Assembly: GCA_900316985.1 (NCBI GenBank)
Contig: ONFE01000016.1
Span: 1 to 64,000 of the forward strand
DNA length: 64,000 bases
Direction: 5' to 3'
Source: an uncultured Prevotellaceae bacterium
GTDB lineage: Bacteria; Bacteroidota; Bacteroidia; Bacteroidales; Bacteroidaceae
The position numbers were made by a program, and so were the translations under genes. The notes beneath the pieces were generated by a model. That model was not told the DNA's origin, ran no database searches, and worked only from the letters and a program-made list of their open reading frames with translations. Positions 26,776 through 36,161 of the stretch are shown here, piece after piece (within the stretch, counting starts at the first letter, position 1; each line of letters opens with the position of its first letter).

Positions 26776-27558
26776 GTGAATAGCATTAGATTATTCATAA
26801 CCTCTTTAAGTCTCTGGGCAGTCACAGTCGTGGCTGCCCAGAATATTGAGGTGGTAGTGCATCGCGGTGCCAATGCGCTGGCACCTGAGAACACGGTGGC
26901 CTCGGCCGATTCGGCGCTGAAGTATGGTGCCACGTGGGTCGAAGTTGATGTACGCCCGTCGCGGGACGGCGTGCTCTTCAACCTGCATGACGAGACGCTC
27001 GACCGTACGACCAACGGCACGGGTCGCCTCGTCGACATGCTGGCTGCCGATGTTCATAGGCTCGATGCCGGCAGCTGGTTTTCCCCGCAGTTTGCAGGGC
27101 AGCACGTGCCGACGATTGCCGAGATGCTCGACTCGCTGCAGGGCCGTGCCAAGGTGTTCTTCGACGTGAAGCGCGGTACGCCCATCCCCTCGCTGGTCAA
27201 GCTTGTACGCGAGAAAGGTTTTGCCGACAGGAGCTTCTTCTGGTTTGCCGATGAGCAGATGTTGCGCGAGTTCGTCAGCCTGGCGCCGGAGATGAAGGTC
27301 AAGGTGAATGCCAAGGGCATCGAGCGCCTGAAGTATTGGCAGACCGTCTGCACGCCTTCGTATGTGGAGATTGCTCCGCAGTTCATCACGAAGCGCTTTC
27401 GCCGCTATTGCCGTCGCCATGACATTCGTGTGATGGCAGCCTGCCAGAAGGACGACACCTCACAATTCCGTTTGGTTATCAAGAAAAAACCTGACCTGGT
27501 CAACCTCGACCGGCCGGAAGCGTTTCTGCCGTTACTCAAGCCGAAACACGAAAAATAG
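26776..27558 (+). CDS. Glycerophosphodiester phosphodiesterase family protein
   Basis: GDPD-fold phosphodiesterase, 260 residues with a signal peptide (ends VVAAQ). The catalytic elements are HRGANALAPENT (general-acid/base His, Glu), the E-x-D metal pair in WVEVDVRPSRDG, and LHDETLDRTTNG. It would cleave glycerophosphodiesters or other alkyl/sugar phosphodiesters in the periplasm. Start is GTG; an ATG 7 bp upstream is out of frame and closes after four codons. Placement directly after susD suggests its substrate comes in through this SusCD pair. Confidence 0.88.
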   Translation: MNSIRLFITSLSLWAVTVVAAQNIEVVVHRGANALAPENTVASADSALKYGATWVEVDVRPSRDGVLFNLHDETLDRTTNGTGRLVDMLAADVHRLDAGSWFSPQFAGQHVPTIAEMLDSLQGRAKVFFDVKRGTPIPSLVKLVREKGFADRSFFWFADEQMLREFVSLAPEMKVKVNAKGIERLKYWQTVCTPSYVEIAPQFITKRFRRYCRRHDIRVMAACQKDDTSQFRLVIKKKPDLVNLDRPEAFLPLLKPKHEK

Positions 27559-27588
27559 GGAGCGGATTTTGTCCGTTCCCTATTTTTT
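27549..27588 (+). terminator. Terminator after the GDPD-like gene
   Basis: AAAATAGGGAGCGGA paired with TCCGTTCCCTATTTT with several T residues after it. Its loop and right arm carry the promoter of the next gene. Confidence 0.85.
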
Positions 27589-27598
27589 TGTATCTTTG
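27568..27598 (+). promoter_or_regulatory. GH92 promoter embedded in the preceding terminator
   Basis: TTTG (27568-27571) in the terminator loop, 19-nt spacer made of the right arm and T tract, TATCTTTG (27591-27598). Leader about 25 nt. Confidence 0.72.
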
Positions 27599-27629
27599 CA
27601 GGTACTATTATTACTTAGGCTGTTTCAGA

Positions 27630-30248
27630 ATGAGAAAACTCTTCTTGGCATTCCTCTGCCTGCTGTCGTCGGTCGTCTCGGCTCAGGTGTGGCAGCATGT
27701 CGATCCGCGCATCGGCAGCGTTGGGGTGGGGCGCACGTTCCCCGGACCGTGCATGCCGTTTGGCATGGTAAAGCCTGGCCCTGACTGCGGCGTGCTTCCG
27801 AATGCTGGCTGGGCGCCGATGCCCGAGTCTGTGCTTGGTTTTTCGCAGACACATGTCAGCGGAACAGGTGGTGGACAGAAATATGGTAATGTACTCGTGC
27901 AGCCGTTCCTAGGGAACGGTGATGTTTCAGGTTTTGAGCAAAAGCGCGTATCAGAAGATATTTCCTTAGGCTATTATTCTACGACCTTTGAGAACGGAAT
28001 CAAGACCGAAATCACCACCGCCGAACGCTGTGCTTTCTATCGTTTTCATTATCCCCAGTACGGTTCGTTGTTTATCGATGCCACTCACTATCTCGGCAAG
28101 AGCGACATTCCCGATTTGCGCGAGGCTCAACAGTTTGTAGGGGCTGAAGTGGAAGTCTTCAATGATCATGAAGTTAGGGGCTTCACCCGCATTCGCGGGG
28201 GCTGGAACAACGGTAGTGCCTACACCGTTTATTTCTGCCTGCAGACGGACAAGCCTTTCCGAAGTATCGTCAAGGACGACAATCAAAGGGCTGTATTGCA
28301 ATTTGAGGACACATTGGTGAATATAAAGATTGGTATCTCTTTCATCAGTTCCTTGAAAGCCAGACAGAACATCCCCAGCACCAGTTTCGACTCACAGTTA
28401 TCCATACTCCGCCAATCGTGGGACAAGATTCTTTCACGCATCCAGATTGCGGGAACTGAGACACAGAAACGGATGTTCTATACGGGTATCTACCATACTT
28501 GTCTGATGCCCGTGGATCGTACAGGAGAAAACCCGAAATGGACGGAAACGCCTTATTATGACGACTATTATGCCATTTGGGACACTTACCACACCTCTAC
28601 CCCACTCATCACACTTCTTGATGAACAGCGAGAAGTGGATATCGTCAATTCTTTGCTGAACATCTACAAGCGGGAAGGCTATATGCCCGATGCCCGCAGC
28701 GGCAACTGCAATGGACGCACACAGGGAGGTTCCAATGCGGAAGTGGTGATTGCAGATGCCTTTGTTAAGGAATTGAAGGGCATTGACTACGAACTGGCTC
28801 TAGAGGCCATGCTCAAGGATGCGGATGCAGACCCTGGTGCCGACCATGAGAAACATGGGCGTGGTGGCCTTACAGAATACAATTCACTTGGTTATATTCC
28901 CTATGGTATTGACCGTGCAGGAAACAGGACCGTGGAATATGCCTATAATGACTATTGTATTGCGCTGGTAGCCAAAGGTCTGGGGCGTGAAGACCTCTAT
29001 GAGCGGTTTATGAAACAGTCCGGCAACTGGAGAAATCTCTGGCGCTCGGATTATGAATGGGATGGTGTGAAAGGATACATCATGCCGAAGGATAGGAATG
29101 GAGCCTGGCTCGACAGCGTGCCCTGGGGCCATTCCAAGGTTTTCTATCCACGCATTCCCTATACCCCCATCACAAAGGTGGCACCCTGGTATCTGCCCTG
29201 GTGGAGCACGTTCTTCTATGAAGCACTTTCCGCAGAATATTCGCTGAGCATTCCCCACGATGTACCTGGGCTCATCGAGGCTTGCGGAGGAAAGGAAGCA
29301 TTTCAGCGGAGGCTTGATCTCTTCTTTGAACGCAAACGTTACAATGTGGCCAATGAGCCCTCGTTCCTGACACCCTGTCTCTACCACTGGCTGGGACGTC
29401 CTGACCTCACAAGTGACCGTGTGCGCCAGATTATCACAGACAATTACAATGACTCACCTACAGGACTTCCCGGTAATGACGACAGCGGAGCCATGTCTTC
29501 CTGGCTGGTGTTTCACATGATGGGACTTTATCCCAATGCCGGACAGGATTTCTATCTGCTGCATGCTCCCTTGCTGAAAGAATATTCCATGCAGTTATGC
29601 AACGGCAAGACCCTCCATGCTACGGTAAAAGGAAAAGGAACCCATTTTGAGAAAGTGACTTTCAACGGAAAAGAGTTGAAAGACGCCCGTATCACCCATC
29701 AGCAACTGATGGCTGGTGGCGAACTGGCATTCTATTGTAGTGATAAGAGAGAAAAGAGAAGGGATAAGAGTGAAACAATTACTTCTCAACCAACACACAA
29801 CACCCAACTTCCAACACCCAACTTCCAGATATCCTACACACTAAACCGCCAGTTCCGTACTTGGCCCATCTCCTACGAATGGAAAGGTGACACGCTGTTG
29901 CTCACCTGCAAGGAAGCCACATACCAGATGACTCGGGAGACTGTGGATCATGCCACGGGATTCTGTTGGGACATCCCTGCCGACGGAGCCGTCTATCAGC
30001 CTTCAGGCACCTTTGCCTTTATCTCTACAAATGCCCTGAAGGAACTGCAAGCTTCAGAACAGTTCATCTATGACGGCATCACCTGGCGAGAGATAGATAC
30101 TGACGGCAAGACCATCCACGTCAGGGCAGATATAGACCGCACCGAGATGTGGATTTCCACGGGATACCCCCTGCCCTTCGTAGTCAGGATGAAAGGCAAT
30201 CCCCTGGGCATTGACTGGACGCTTACTCCCGTCCCCAAGCTGGATTAG
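27630..30248 (+). CDS. GH92 alpha-mannosidase
   Basis: Calcium-dependent inverting exo-alpha-mannosidase, 872 residues with signal peptide ending VVSAQ. GH92 hallmarks: VDPRIGSVGVGRTFPGPCMPFGMVKPGPD at the N terminus (broken here by no gap), QGGSNAEVVIADAFVK, the acid glutamate region FYEALSAEYSLSIPHD, and the base motif GNDDSGAMSSW. Specificity cannot be read from sequence. The start is the ATG after the promoter; upstream frame is not transcribed. Residues about 705-733 are a low-complexity insert (KREKRRDKSE..., QLPTPNF) encoded by tandem repeats. Its 3' end overlaps the converging fusion gene by 26 bp. Confidence 0.93.
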   Translation: MRKLFLAFLCLLSSVVSAQVWQHVDPRIGSVGVGRTFPGPCMPFGMVKPGPDCGVLPNAGWAPMPESVLGFSQTHVSGTGGGQKYGNVLVQPFLGNGDVSGFEQKRVSEDISLGYYSTTFENGIKTEITTAERCAFYRFHYPQYGSLFIDATHYLGKSDIPDLREAQQFVGAEVEVFNDHEVRGFTRIRGGWNNGSAYTVYFCLQTDKPFRSIVKDDNQRAVLQFEDTLVNIKIGISFISSLKARQNIPSTSFDSQLSILRQSWDKILSRIQIAGTETQKRMFYTGIYHTCLMPVDRTGENPKWTETPYYDDYYAIWDTYHTSTPLITLLDEQREVDIVNSLLNIYKREGYMPDARSGNCNGRTQGGSNAEVVIADAFVKELKGIDYELALEAMLKDADADPGADHEKHGRGGLTEYNSLGYIPYGIDRAGNRTVEYAYNDYCIALVAKGLGREDLYERFMKQSGNWRNLWRSDYEWDGVKGYIMPKDRNGAWLDSVPWGHSKVFYPRIPYTPITKVAPWYLPWWSTFFYEALSAEYSLSIPHDVPGLIEACGGKEAFQRRLDLFFERKRYNVANEPSFLTPCLYHWLGRPDLTSDRVRQIITDNYNDSPTGLPGNDDSGAMSSWLVFHMMGLYPNAGQDFYLLHAPLLKEYSMQLCNGKTLHATVKGKGTHFEKVTFNGKELKDARITHQQLMAGGELAFYCSDKREKRRDKSETITSQPTHNTQLPTPNFQISYTLNRQFRTWPISYEWKGDTLLLTCKEATYQMTRETVDHATGFCWDIPADGAVYQPSGTFAFISTNALKELQASEQFIYDGITWREIDTDGKTIHVRADIDRTEMWISTGYPLPFVVRMKGNPLGIDWTLTPVPKLD
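29742..29827. repeat. Purine-rich and CAACACC/CAACTTC heptamer arrays inside GH92
   Basis: A GATAAGAGA/GAAAAGAGA stretch, then two copies of CACCCAACTTCCAA (two heptamers each). CAACACC is the reverse complement of the GGTGTTG heptamer found at 46817-46837. The coding frame stays open. Confidence 0.75.
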
Positions 30249-33200
30249 GCTCTTTCCCCATCACAAAATGCAACTCACCGCCCTTCATGATATCCTCATG
30301 GAGCAGGTAGTTGTGTGTATAAGGCTGGCCGTTGAGAGTGGCACTTTGAATATAGATATTCTCCGAGGATGCGTTTTCTGCAATAATCGTAAAGGCCTTG
30401 CCATTCTCCAGATTGAGGGTCAGTCTGGGGAACACTGGCGAGCCTATCATATAATAGGGCGTGGCAGGACATACCGGATAGAAACCCATATAGGAGAACA
30501 ACAGCCAGGCCGACATCTGTCCGGCATCATCATTGCCAGAAAGACCTCCTGCAGCATCCAGATATTCCGTATCCAGAATATGGCGCACATATTTCTGGGT
30601 TCTCCAGGGTTCTCCCGCATAGTTGAACATATAAGCCACCTGATGGCAGGGTTCGTTCCCATGCCAGTAACGGCCTTCGGTAAACATGGAGTCCAGTTTG
30701 GAAACGAATGGTTCCTTTCCGCCCATGGCCTCTATCAAACCCTGGGGATTCTGCGGCACATACCACGTGTAATGACAGGGAGCACCCTCCGTGATGAACT
30801 TTTGCTTTTCAAACGGGCTTGTCTCATTCTGGAAATGTCCGTCAGCATAGCGGCCATCTACATATCCTGTCTGGGGATTCAGTACATTCCGCCAGTTCTC
30901 AGAACGTTTCATCAGCGCCTGGTAATCCTCCGTCTTTCCCAAGGCCTTCGCCATCTGAGCCACGCAGAAATCATCGTAGGCATATTCCAAGGTGCGGCTC
31001 ACCTGCTCATTGGTATGGAAAGCATCCTTCACCTCATCCTCCAGTGGAATATAACCATATTTCAGATAACTCTTCAAGGCCCGACGGCCCATGCCGTTCT
31101 TGTATTCATCCTCTGAAGCAGGAGTCTCAAAGGCATTCTTGCGCATGGCCTCATAGGCTTTCTCTGCATCGAAATTCCGGATGCCCTTCACATAGGCATC
31201 AGCCAGTACGGAAACACAATGGTCACCTATCATCGCTGCCGTATAACTGTTCCAGCACGGGAAGATAGGCAACCAGCCGCCTTGCTCATACATACGTACT
31301 AACGATTGCATCATCTCACCCGATTTTGTGGGAGAGATAATATTGAGCAAGGGGTGAACAGCACGGTAGGTGTCCCACATGGAGAAATCCATATATTGTC
31401 TGTTAGAGGAGAGAGGAGAGTGGAAAGAGGATAGAGTATTGATTGCTCCGCTTCCAGCAAATTGGGGGTAGCGGCCATCCACATCGTTGATTTCATGAGG
31501 CAGGAAGGAAGCACGATAGAAGGCACCATAGAATTGATGCAAAAGCATTTCTCCTCTTTCCTCTCTCCTCTCTCCTCTTTCCTTTACATCCATCTTGGAC
31601 AGATGCTGGAGCCAGGTCTCATTCAGTTGCATACGGACCTTCAGGAAATCCCAATGGGGAATCTCCGCCTGCAGGTTATTCCAGGCTCCTTCTGCATCGG
31701 TGAAGGACGAAGCAGACTTCACAATCAAGGGACGACCTTCGGGAACTTCGAAAGTGAGATAAGCGATACTGTCTGTTATCTGACTATCTACCAAACGGTC
31801 TTTCCACGTCAGCACATAATGGCCTGTGAATCCTGCACTCTCACCCCATCCCTGATAGATACGATGAACAGGATTCGTGGCAAACAGACGGTTATGGGCT
31901 GCATCCAGCGTGATGGTGGATTCCTTCTCATCGCTGTTGGGCACCAGCCTGAGGGTTATTCTGCGGAAACCTTTCCGGGCACTCTGTACACGATCAGCCA
32001 ATAAAGGATCAGCCTTTTCCTGATGAGTCAAAGGTGTGAAACGGAAAATGGCAGCACGACTTGTTGCTGTCATCTCAGCGCTCAAACCCGCATCTGGTAA
32101 AACAATGGCATAATAATCTGGACGCGAAATCTCCCGTTCGTGCTTCAAAACAAATCTCTCTTCTCTCTCCTCTCTCCTCTCTCCTCTAAATGCCATCAGC
32201 GTAAATGAGCCATAGTCCTGGGTGCAACCGCCCACTATCCAATGACTGTTGCGGAAGCCATGGAACTCAGTATCCTTGTAATAATAAGGAGCCACGCATT
32301 TCTTTTCCGTCCAACGGGTCTGGGGTGTCCAGAAATTCATGCCGTTAGGAACCAACACAGCAGGTAATGTCTGTCCGAATTCTTCCGTTTTCTTGCCGAA
32401 GAGTCCTGCGGTCTTGGTAATGCTCGGAGAAGTTCCCGTGAACGTATTGATGCCCTGTAGGATGCTGTTCATCCGCTCCTTTTCAAGCCAATGCGCACAC
32501 CTCTGCTTGATGTACTCCCAGTCATAGTAAGGAGGTTCGAAGGCAGGTCTGTTCTCATAGCAGAGAATCTCATTGTACTTCACTTCCTTTTCGTTATGCA
32601 GGAATTTTACGATGACATGCCCTTTGGCATTACGGTAGAAGATTATCTGCAGGTTGGCACCCATGGGCAGAATCTCGTCCATCAGGTTGGGAACTCCGTT
32701 GAAGAAACCTATGAGCGAAAGCAGATGATAGAGACAGGTGTCATGGCCAAAGCGCAAGGTGCAGCCCACCCCCTGCCCTCCCGAAGGGAGGGTGCCTTGA
32801 TTACTATTTACAGCAATCACACTATCAGCAGTCTCCACGATATTCTGCCAAAGAGAGGCAGCACAACGGGCAGGGATGTCATGATTGAAAGGATCTATGC
32901 CGTTCACCAGTCTCATGCGGGTGTTGTTCATGTCATACACCGCCTGAATCTCCTCTTCCGTAAACAGGTCCCAGAAGGAATCCTTCAGCGGGATGTCCTG
33001 CATCGAAGAAGCCAGGGTATGGAGTTCGGAGAGCAACTTGTCCTGTTCCTTCTGCTTCGAAGGGTCTTTGTAGAGGGTTTTGGCCAAACGCTCACCCGTG
33101 ACCTTGCACCTGACCACCGTGTCCCGTTCCAGTTCCTCTTCCTCAGGCGACGTGTAGGCAATGTAGTACATGTATTTCTGGTCGGTCTCCTCCGTAATGT

Positions 33201-33690
33201 CCAAGGCAGGGTTCAACCTCCGCAACTGCTCGCAGAAGGCATTCATGCTGGCAGCACAACGAGGGGAAGTACTTGAACGGGCTGATATCTTGAGGTCTTT
33301 CTGCTTGAAGATTTCCTTATACCGCTTGAACATCCTACTGGCTATCTGCCGATGCTGCTCAGCACCCAGGGGCGTCAGTTTTCCACCATTCCCACGGGCA
33401 TTCTCCAAGGCAGGCTGCAGGCGTCTTTTCACCTCCAGACCGAAATCCGTGAGATTGCTTTCATCGGCAAACTGTGCTGCAATCCATTCATATCGACTAT
33501 CCTTGGGCATCCATCGGGAACCATGACGGCCGTAGTGAGAAATGTAGAAAGGCTTATAGCCCTTTGGCACAGGCGTGTATTTCACTTTAGGTGCTTGATA
33601 AGCATAATATACGCCACCGTATTTCTCATATTGTGCTGTTGCGTTCATGGTCATCAAAAGGCTTATGGCAATTATCAGGATTTTTCTCAT
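30223..33690 (-). CDS. Fusion of MINPP-like histidine phosphatase and GH92 alpha-mannosidase
   Basis: 1155 residues, signal peptide ending NATAQ. Residues about 20-425 are a complete histidine acid phosphatase (R55-H56-G-S-R; H316-D317-T), homologous to the stand-alone protein at 19859. Residues about 440-1155 are a complete GH92 domain: NGMNFWTPQTRWTEKK, GCTQDYGSFTLM, acid glutamate E968 in ITEGAPCHYTW, GNEPCHQVAYMF, and base aspartates 1054/1055 in GNDDAGQMSAW. The usual VPHD stretch reads VPQN. Four repeat-derived inserts lie between conserved blocks (about residues 297-308, 498-513, 700-715, 751-763). Last gene of the GH89 operon, 6 bp after the GH28-like gene. One exported protein thus combines phosphate and mannose removal. 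Confidence 0.9.
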   Translation of the reverse strand: MRKILIIAISLLMTMNATAQYEKYGGVYYAYQAPKVKYTPVPKGYKPFYISHYGRHGSRWMPKDSRYEWIAAQFADESNLTDFGLEVKRRLQPALENARGNGGKLTPLGAEQHRQIASRMFKRYKEIFKQKDLKISARSSTSPRCAASMNAFCEQLRRLNPALDITEETDQKYMYYIAYTSPEEEELERDTVVRCKVTGERLAKTLYKDPSKQKEQDKLLSELHTLASSMQDIPLKDSFWDLFTEEEIQAVYDMNNTRMRLVNGIDPFNHDIPARCAASLWQNIVETADSVIAVNSNQGTLPSGGQGVGCTLRFGHDTCLYHLLSLIGFFNGVPNLMDEILPMGANLQIIFYRNAKGHVIVKFLHNEKEVKYNEILCYENRPAFEPPYYDWEYIKQRCAHWLEKERMNSILQGINTFTGTSPSITKTAGLFGKKTEEFGQTLPAVLVPNGMNFWTPQTRWTEKKCVAPYYYKDTEFHGFRNSHWIVGGCTQDYGSFTLMAFRGERREEREERFVLKHEREISRPDYYAIVLPDAGLSAEMTATSRAAIFRFTPLTHQEKADPLLADRVQSARKGFRRITLRLVPNSDEKESTITLDAAHNRLFATNPVHRIYQGWGESAGFTGHYVLTWKDRLVDSQITDSIAYLTFEVPEGRPLIVKSASSFTDAEGAWNNLQAEIPHWDFLKVRMQLNETWLQHLSKMDVKERGERREERGEMLLHQFYGAFYRASFLPHEINDVDGRYPQFAGSGAINTLSSFHSPLSSNRQYMDFSMWDTYRAVHPLLNIISPTKSGEMMQSLVRMYEQGGWLPIFPCWNSYTAAMIGDHCVSVLADAYVKGIRNFDAEKAYEAMRKNAFETPASEDEYKNGMGRRALKSYLKYGYIPLEDEVKDAFHTNEQVSRTLEYAYDDFCVAQMAKALGKTEDYQALMKRSENWRNVLNPQTGYVDGRYADGHFQNETSPFEKQKFITEGAPCHYTWYVPQNPQGLIEAMGGKEPFVSKLDSMFTEGRYWHGNEPCHQVAYMFNYAGEPWRTQKYVRHILDTEYLDAAGGLSGNDDAGQMSAWLLFSYMGFYPVCPATPYYMIGSPVFPRLTLNLENGKAFTIIAENASSENIYIQSATLNGQPYTHNYLLHEDIMKGGELHFVMGKEPNPAWGRE
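31405..31431. repeat. Purine-rich repeat inside the fusion gene (copy 1)
   Basis: AGAGGAG-type heptamer-like run, encoding LSSFHSPLSSNR. Confidence 0.55.
31551..31585. repeat. CTCTCCT heptamer array inside the fusion gene (copy 2)
   Basis: Tandem CTCTCCT/CTCTTTC heptamers, encoding ERGERREERGE. Confidence 0.75.
32155..32187. repeat. CTCTCCT heptamer array inside the fusion gene (copy 3)
   Basis: Tandem CTCTCCT heptamers, encoding RGERREEREER at the start of the GH92 half. Confidence 0.75.
32763..32797. repeat. GC-rich REP-like hairpin inside the fusion gene
   Basis: Reverse strand reads CCCTCCC-TTC-GGGAGGG then CAGGGGGTGGGCT, the same family as the copies in tsaE and at 47436-47507. It encodes GTLPSGGQGVG just before the GCTLRFGHD proton-donor block. 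Confidence 0.7.
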
Positions 33691-33696
33691 ATTGGC

Positions 33697-35085
33697 TTAT
33701 TCGTCATTTTTATCCATATTACAATCGCCGCCATAATTAGGAACAGACGGCTTGTCGCACACCACTTCCAGATGATGCATTTGCACGCCGCTGGCCTGTT
33801 CCACATAGACACCATAGACATCCGTCTTGACAAAGCCCTCACCCTTGCAAGGACGCTTGTCATAGATGCCACTGGGATAGTCGGTCAGTTTCTTCAGATG
33901 CAGGCGCACATTGTTGAAATAGATTTGGTTCACCTTGTCGCGGGTGTCACCTCCCACAAAACAGCCATTCTCGCTAGTGGCCACAATATTGTTGAAAGTG
34001 ATACGACTCACCTCCCCGCAGCGGCCTTCAATCTGGCCCTTGGGGAAGCGCCAGTTGGCATCCTTATGATTGCCGTTGGCTCGTGGATAGCTGGTCACAT
34101 AGATAGGCTCTGCCTTACCCCACCACACATCCGAGAAGAGGTGGCTGTCGAGTGTGATATTCGAAAACACCACATCCGTTACTGTTCCCTCATCACGGTT
34201 CTGAATGCCTATGCCGCGGTTACTGGCCGTAATCACACAGTTGTCGATCATCACCCGGGCAATGCAGTCCATATTCTCCGAGCCTATCTTGATGGCACAC
34301 GAACGGGAGGTCATCACACAGTTGGTCACCACAATATCCGTACAGGCACCATACTCCTCCCACTCCCTACGGTTTTTCAGACAGATACAGTCATCACCCG
34401 AAGTGATGTGGCAGTTGCTGATGCGAACATTCCGGGAATGGTCCACATCAATGCCGTCACCATTGCGGATCTTCACATTATTCAGGAGTGAGATTCCGTC
34501 TATCACAGCATCCTGGCAACCGATAAGATGAACCGTCCAGTAAGCCCCTTCACGGATGGTCACATCACGGATCACCAGACGTTTCACACCTATCAATGTC
34601 AGCACATGGGGACGGGGGTCGAAGGTGGGGTCCATTAGGGGTTTCAGTTCATAGCTGTCAGATAGTTCCTTCCCCATGAAGGCAATGCCATTGCCGTGGA
34701 TGGTGCCTGTGCCGGTGATACTCAAGTTCTCGATATCCTTGCAATGGAGCCACATCATTCCTTCTCCGCGATTTTCCTTGAAGGCACTCAGCTTGTAGAT
34801 GCCCTCATCAGGATTGGCCTTCAGGACAGACCCCGCATCCAGATGCAGGTCGATGTTGGATTTCAGCTCGATGGGACCTGCCAGGAATGTCTTCCCGCAA
34901 GGCAGATACACTTGCCCGCCACCCTTTGCCGCACAAGCATCAATAGCCCTTTGGATGGCCTGGGCATCATCAGTCGTGCCGTCACCCTTGGCACCATAAT
35001 CCATCACGTTAAAGACAGGGGTCTGCGCGAAAAGGCAGGAAGAGGTCAGCAGCAGAAGGGCTGACAAAAACAGCTTCTTGATCAT
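33697..35085 (-). CDS. GH28-like right-handed beta-helix hydrolase
   Basis: 462 residues with signal peptide ending CLFAQ. Starts with the pectate-lyase-superfamily motif FNVMDYGAKGDGTTDDAQAIQ. The GH28 catalytic elements are recognisable: NGDGIDVD, SGDDCICLK, and a GIGIQN block in place of the classic GHG. Polygalacturonase or exo-rhamnogalacturonase activity is possible, but in this operon another linkage is equally possible. The start ATG overlaps the stop of the upstream acetyltransferase gene (ATGA), which rules out the longer frame and shows translational coupling. Confidence 0.82.
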   Translation of the reverse strand: MIKKLFLSALLLLTSSCLFAQTPVFNVMDYGAKGDGTTDDAQAIQRAIDACAAKGGGQVYLPCGKTFLAGPIELKSNIDLHLDAGSVLKANPDEGIYKLSAFKENRGEGMMWLHCKDIENLSITGTGTIHGNGIAFMGKELSDSYELKPLMDPTFDPRPHVLTLIGVKRLVIRDVTIREGAYWTVHLIGCQDAVIDGISLLNNVKIRNGDGIDVDHSRNVRISNCHITSGDDCICLKNRREWEEYGACTDIVVTNCVMTSRSCAIKIGSENMDCIARVMIDNCVITASNRGIGIQNRDEGTVTDVVFSNITLDSHLFSDVWWGKAEPIYVTSYPRANGNHKDANWRFPKGQIEGRCGEVSRITFNNIVATSENGCFVGGDTRDKVNQIYFNNVRLHLKKLTDYPSGIYDKRPCKGEGFVKTDVYGVYVEQASGVQMHHLEVVCDKPSVPNYGGDCNMDKNDE

Positions 35086-36161
35086 ATCTTGATGTATATA
35101 TTTCGTTTGTAGAGCGGATAGCCCACCAGCAGGCATATCAGCGTGAAGGTAATGGCATAGGCCAGTGAGGCGTTATATGTGTTGGCAATGAGGGCATGGA
35201 TACCATCGTAGAGAAGGGAACCGATGCCAGTATAGCCGAAGATGATGGCCAGCAGTTCGCTGAACACATAGAGGAACAACGGGTTCACTCCAAAGACCAG
35301 GAAGGGCGTGGTCCATCTCTTGCTGCCCTTGATGTCGATGACATACATCAGAATGCCCTGCAGCATCGAGCAGAGTCCGCAGGTCATCAGCACATAGGTA
35401 GGTGACCAGATACGCTTGTTCAACGGCAGCAGATAGGTGAAGAGATAGGCAATGAACACCATCACGGCTCCGAAGAGCAGGAATTTCATCACCTTCTCCG
35501 CTGTGTCCTTGGATTCCATCATCAGTTTGCAAGCATAGAAGCCCAGCAGCGTGTGGGCAATGGCAGGAATCGTTCCCAGTAGTCCTTCAGGATCCACGGG
35601 ACTCTTATGGTAGAGATGGTCATAGCCGAAGAGGCTGAGGTCCACCCGTGCCAGGATGTTCGTCTGGTCATAGGCATAGCCGTTTCCACAGAGCAGCAGC
35701 ACGGCATAGCCTATCAGCAGCGCAGCCACCGTGGGCAAGGTGTACCGGTGGTTCACGAAGAGGGCAAACAGGGAGGCAGCACAGTAACAGAGTGCAATAC
35801 GCTGCATCACAGCCCAGATACGCAAGTGGGCAAAATCCAGGGCCCTTCCATCACAGGCCAGGTCAAACCAGTTGATGAAGAGGCCGATGAAGAAGATAAC
35901 CAGCGTGCGCTTCAGGATCTTCCTGCCCACCTGTGCCGACCATTTGAAGTTGAACTTCCTCAGCGACAGATAGGTGCTGATACCCATAATGAACAGGAAG
36001 AAGGGGAACACCAAGTCGCAGGGTGTCATTCCGTTCCACTCAGCATGTTGCAATGGGGCATAGGTATCACCATAGCCGTCGTTCACTAAAATCATCCCTG
36101 CCACGGTAATGCCGCGGAGCACATCAAGGGAAATCAAACGTTGTTTGCTTGCCATAATCAA
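35082..36161 (-). CDS. HGSNAT-like transmembrane N-acetyltransferase (DUF5009/DUF1624 group)
   Basis: 359 residues, about ten membrane helices. The N terminus SLDVLRGITVAGMILVN and the block H39-AEWNGMTPCDLVFPFFLFIMG match lysosomal heparan-alpha-glucosaminide N-acetyltransferase, whose active-site histidine lies just before the WNGLTxxDLVFP motif. Such enzymes use cytosolic acetyl-CoA to acetylate a terminal alpha-glucosamine on the other side of the membrane. The start overlaps the stop of GH89 by 4 bp, and its stop overlaps the start of the GH28-like gene by 4 bp. In lysosomes the same two activities (HGSNAT, then the GH89 enzyme NAGLU) act in sequence. Confidence 0.88.
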   Translation of the reverse strand: MIMASKQRLISLDVLRGITVAGMILVNDGYGDTYAPLQHAEWNGMTPCDLVFPFFLFIMGISTYLSLRKFNFKWSAQVGRKILKRTLVIFFIGLFINWFDLACDGRALDFAHLRIWAVMQRIALCYCAASLFALFVNHRYTLPTVAALLIGYAVLLLCGNGYAYDQTNILARVDLSLFGYDHLYHKSPVDPEGLLGTIPAIAHTLLGFYACKLMMESKDTAEKVMKFLLFGAVMVFIAYLFTYLLPLNKRIWSPTYVLMTCGLCSMLQGILMYVIDIKGSKRWTTPFLVFGVNPLFLYVFSELLAIIFGYTGIGSLLYDGIHALIANTYNASLAYAITFTLICLLVGYPLYKRNIYIKI

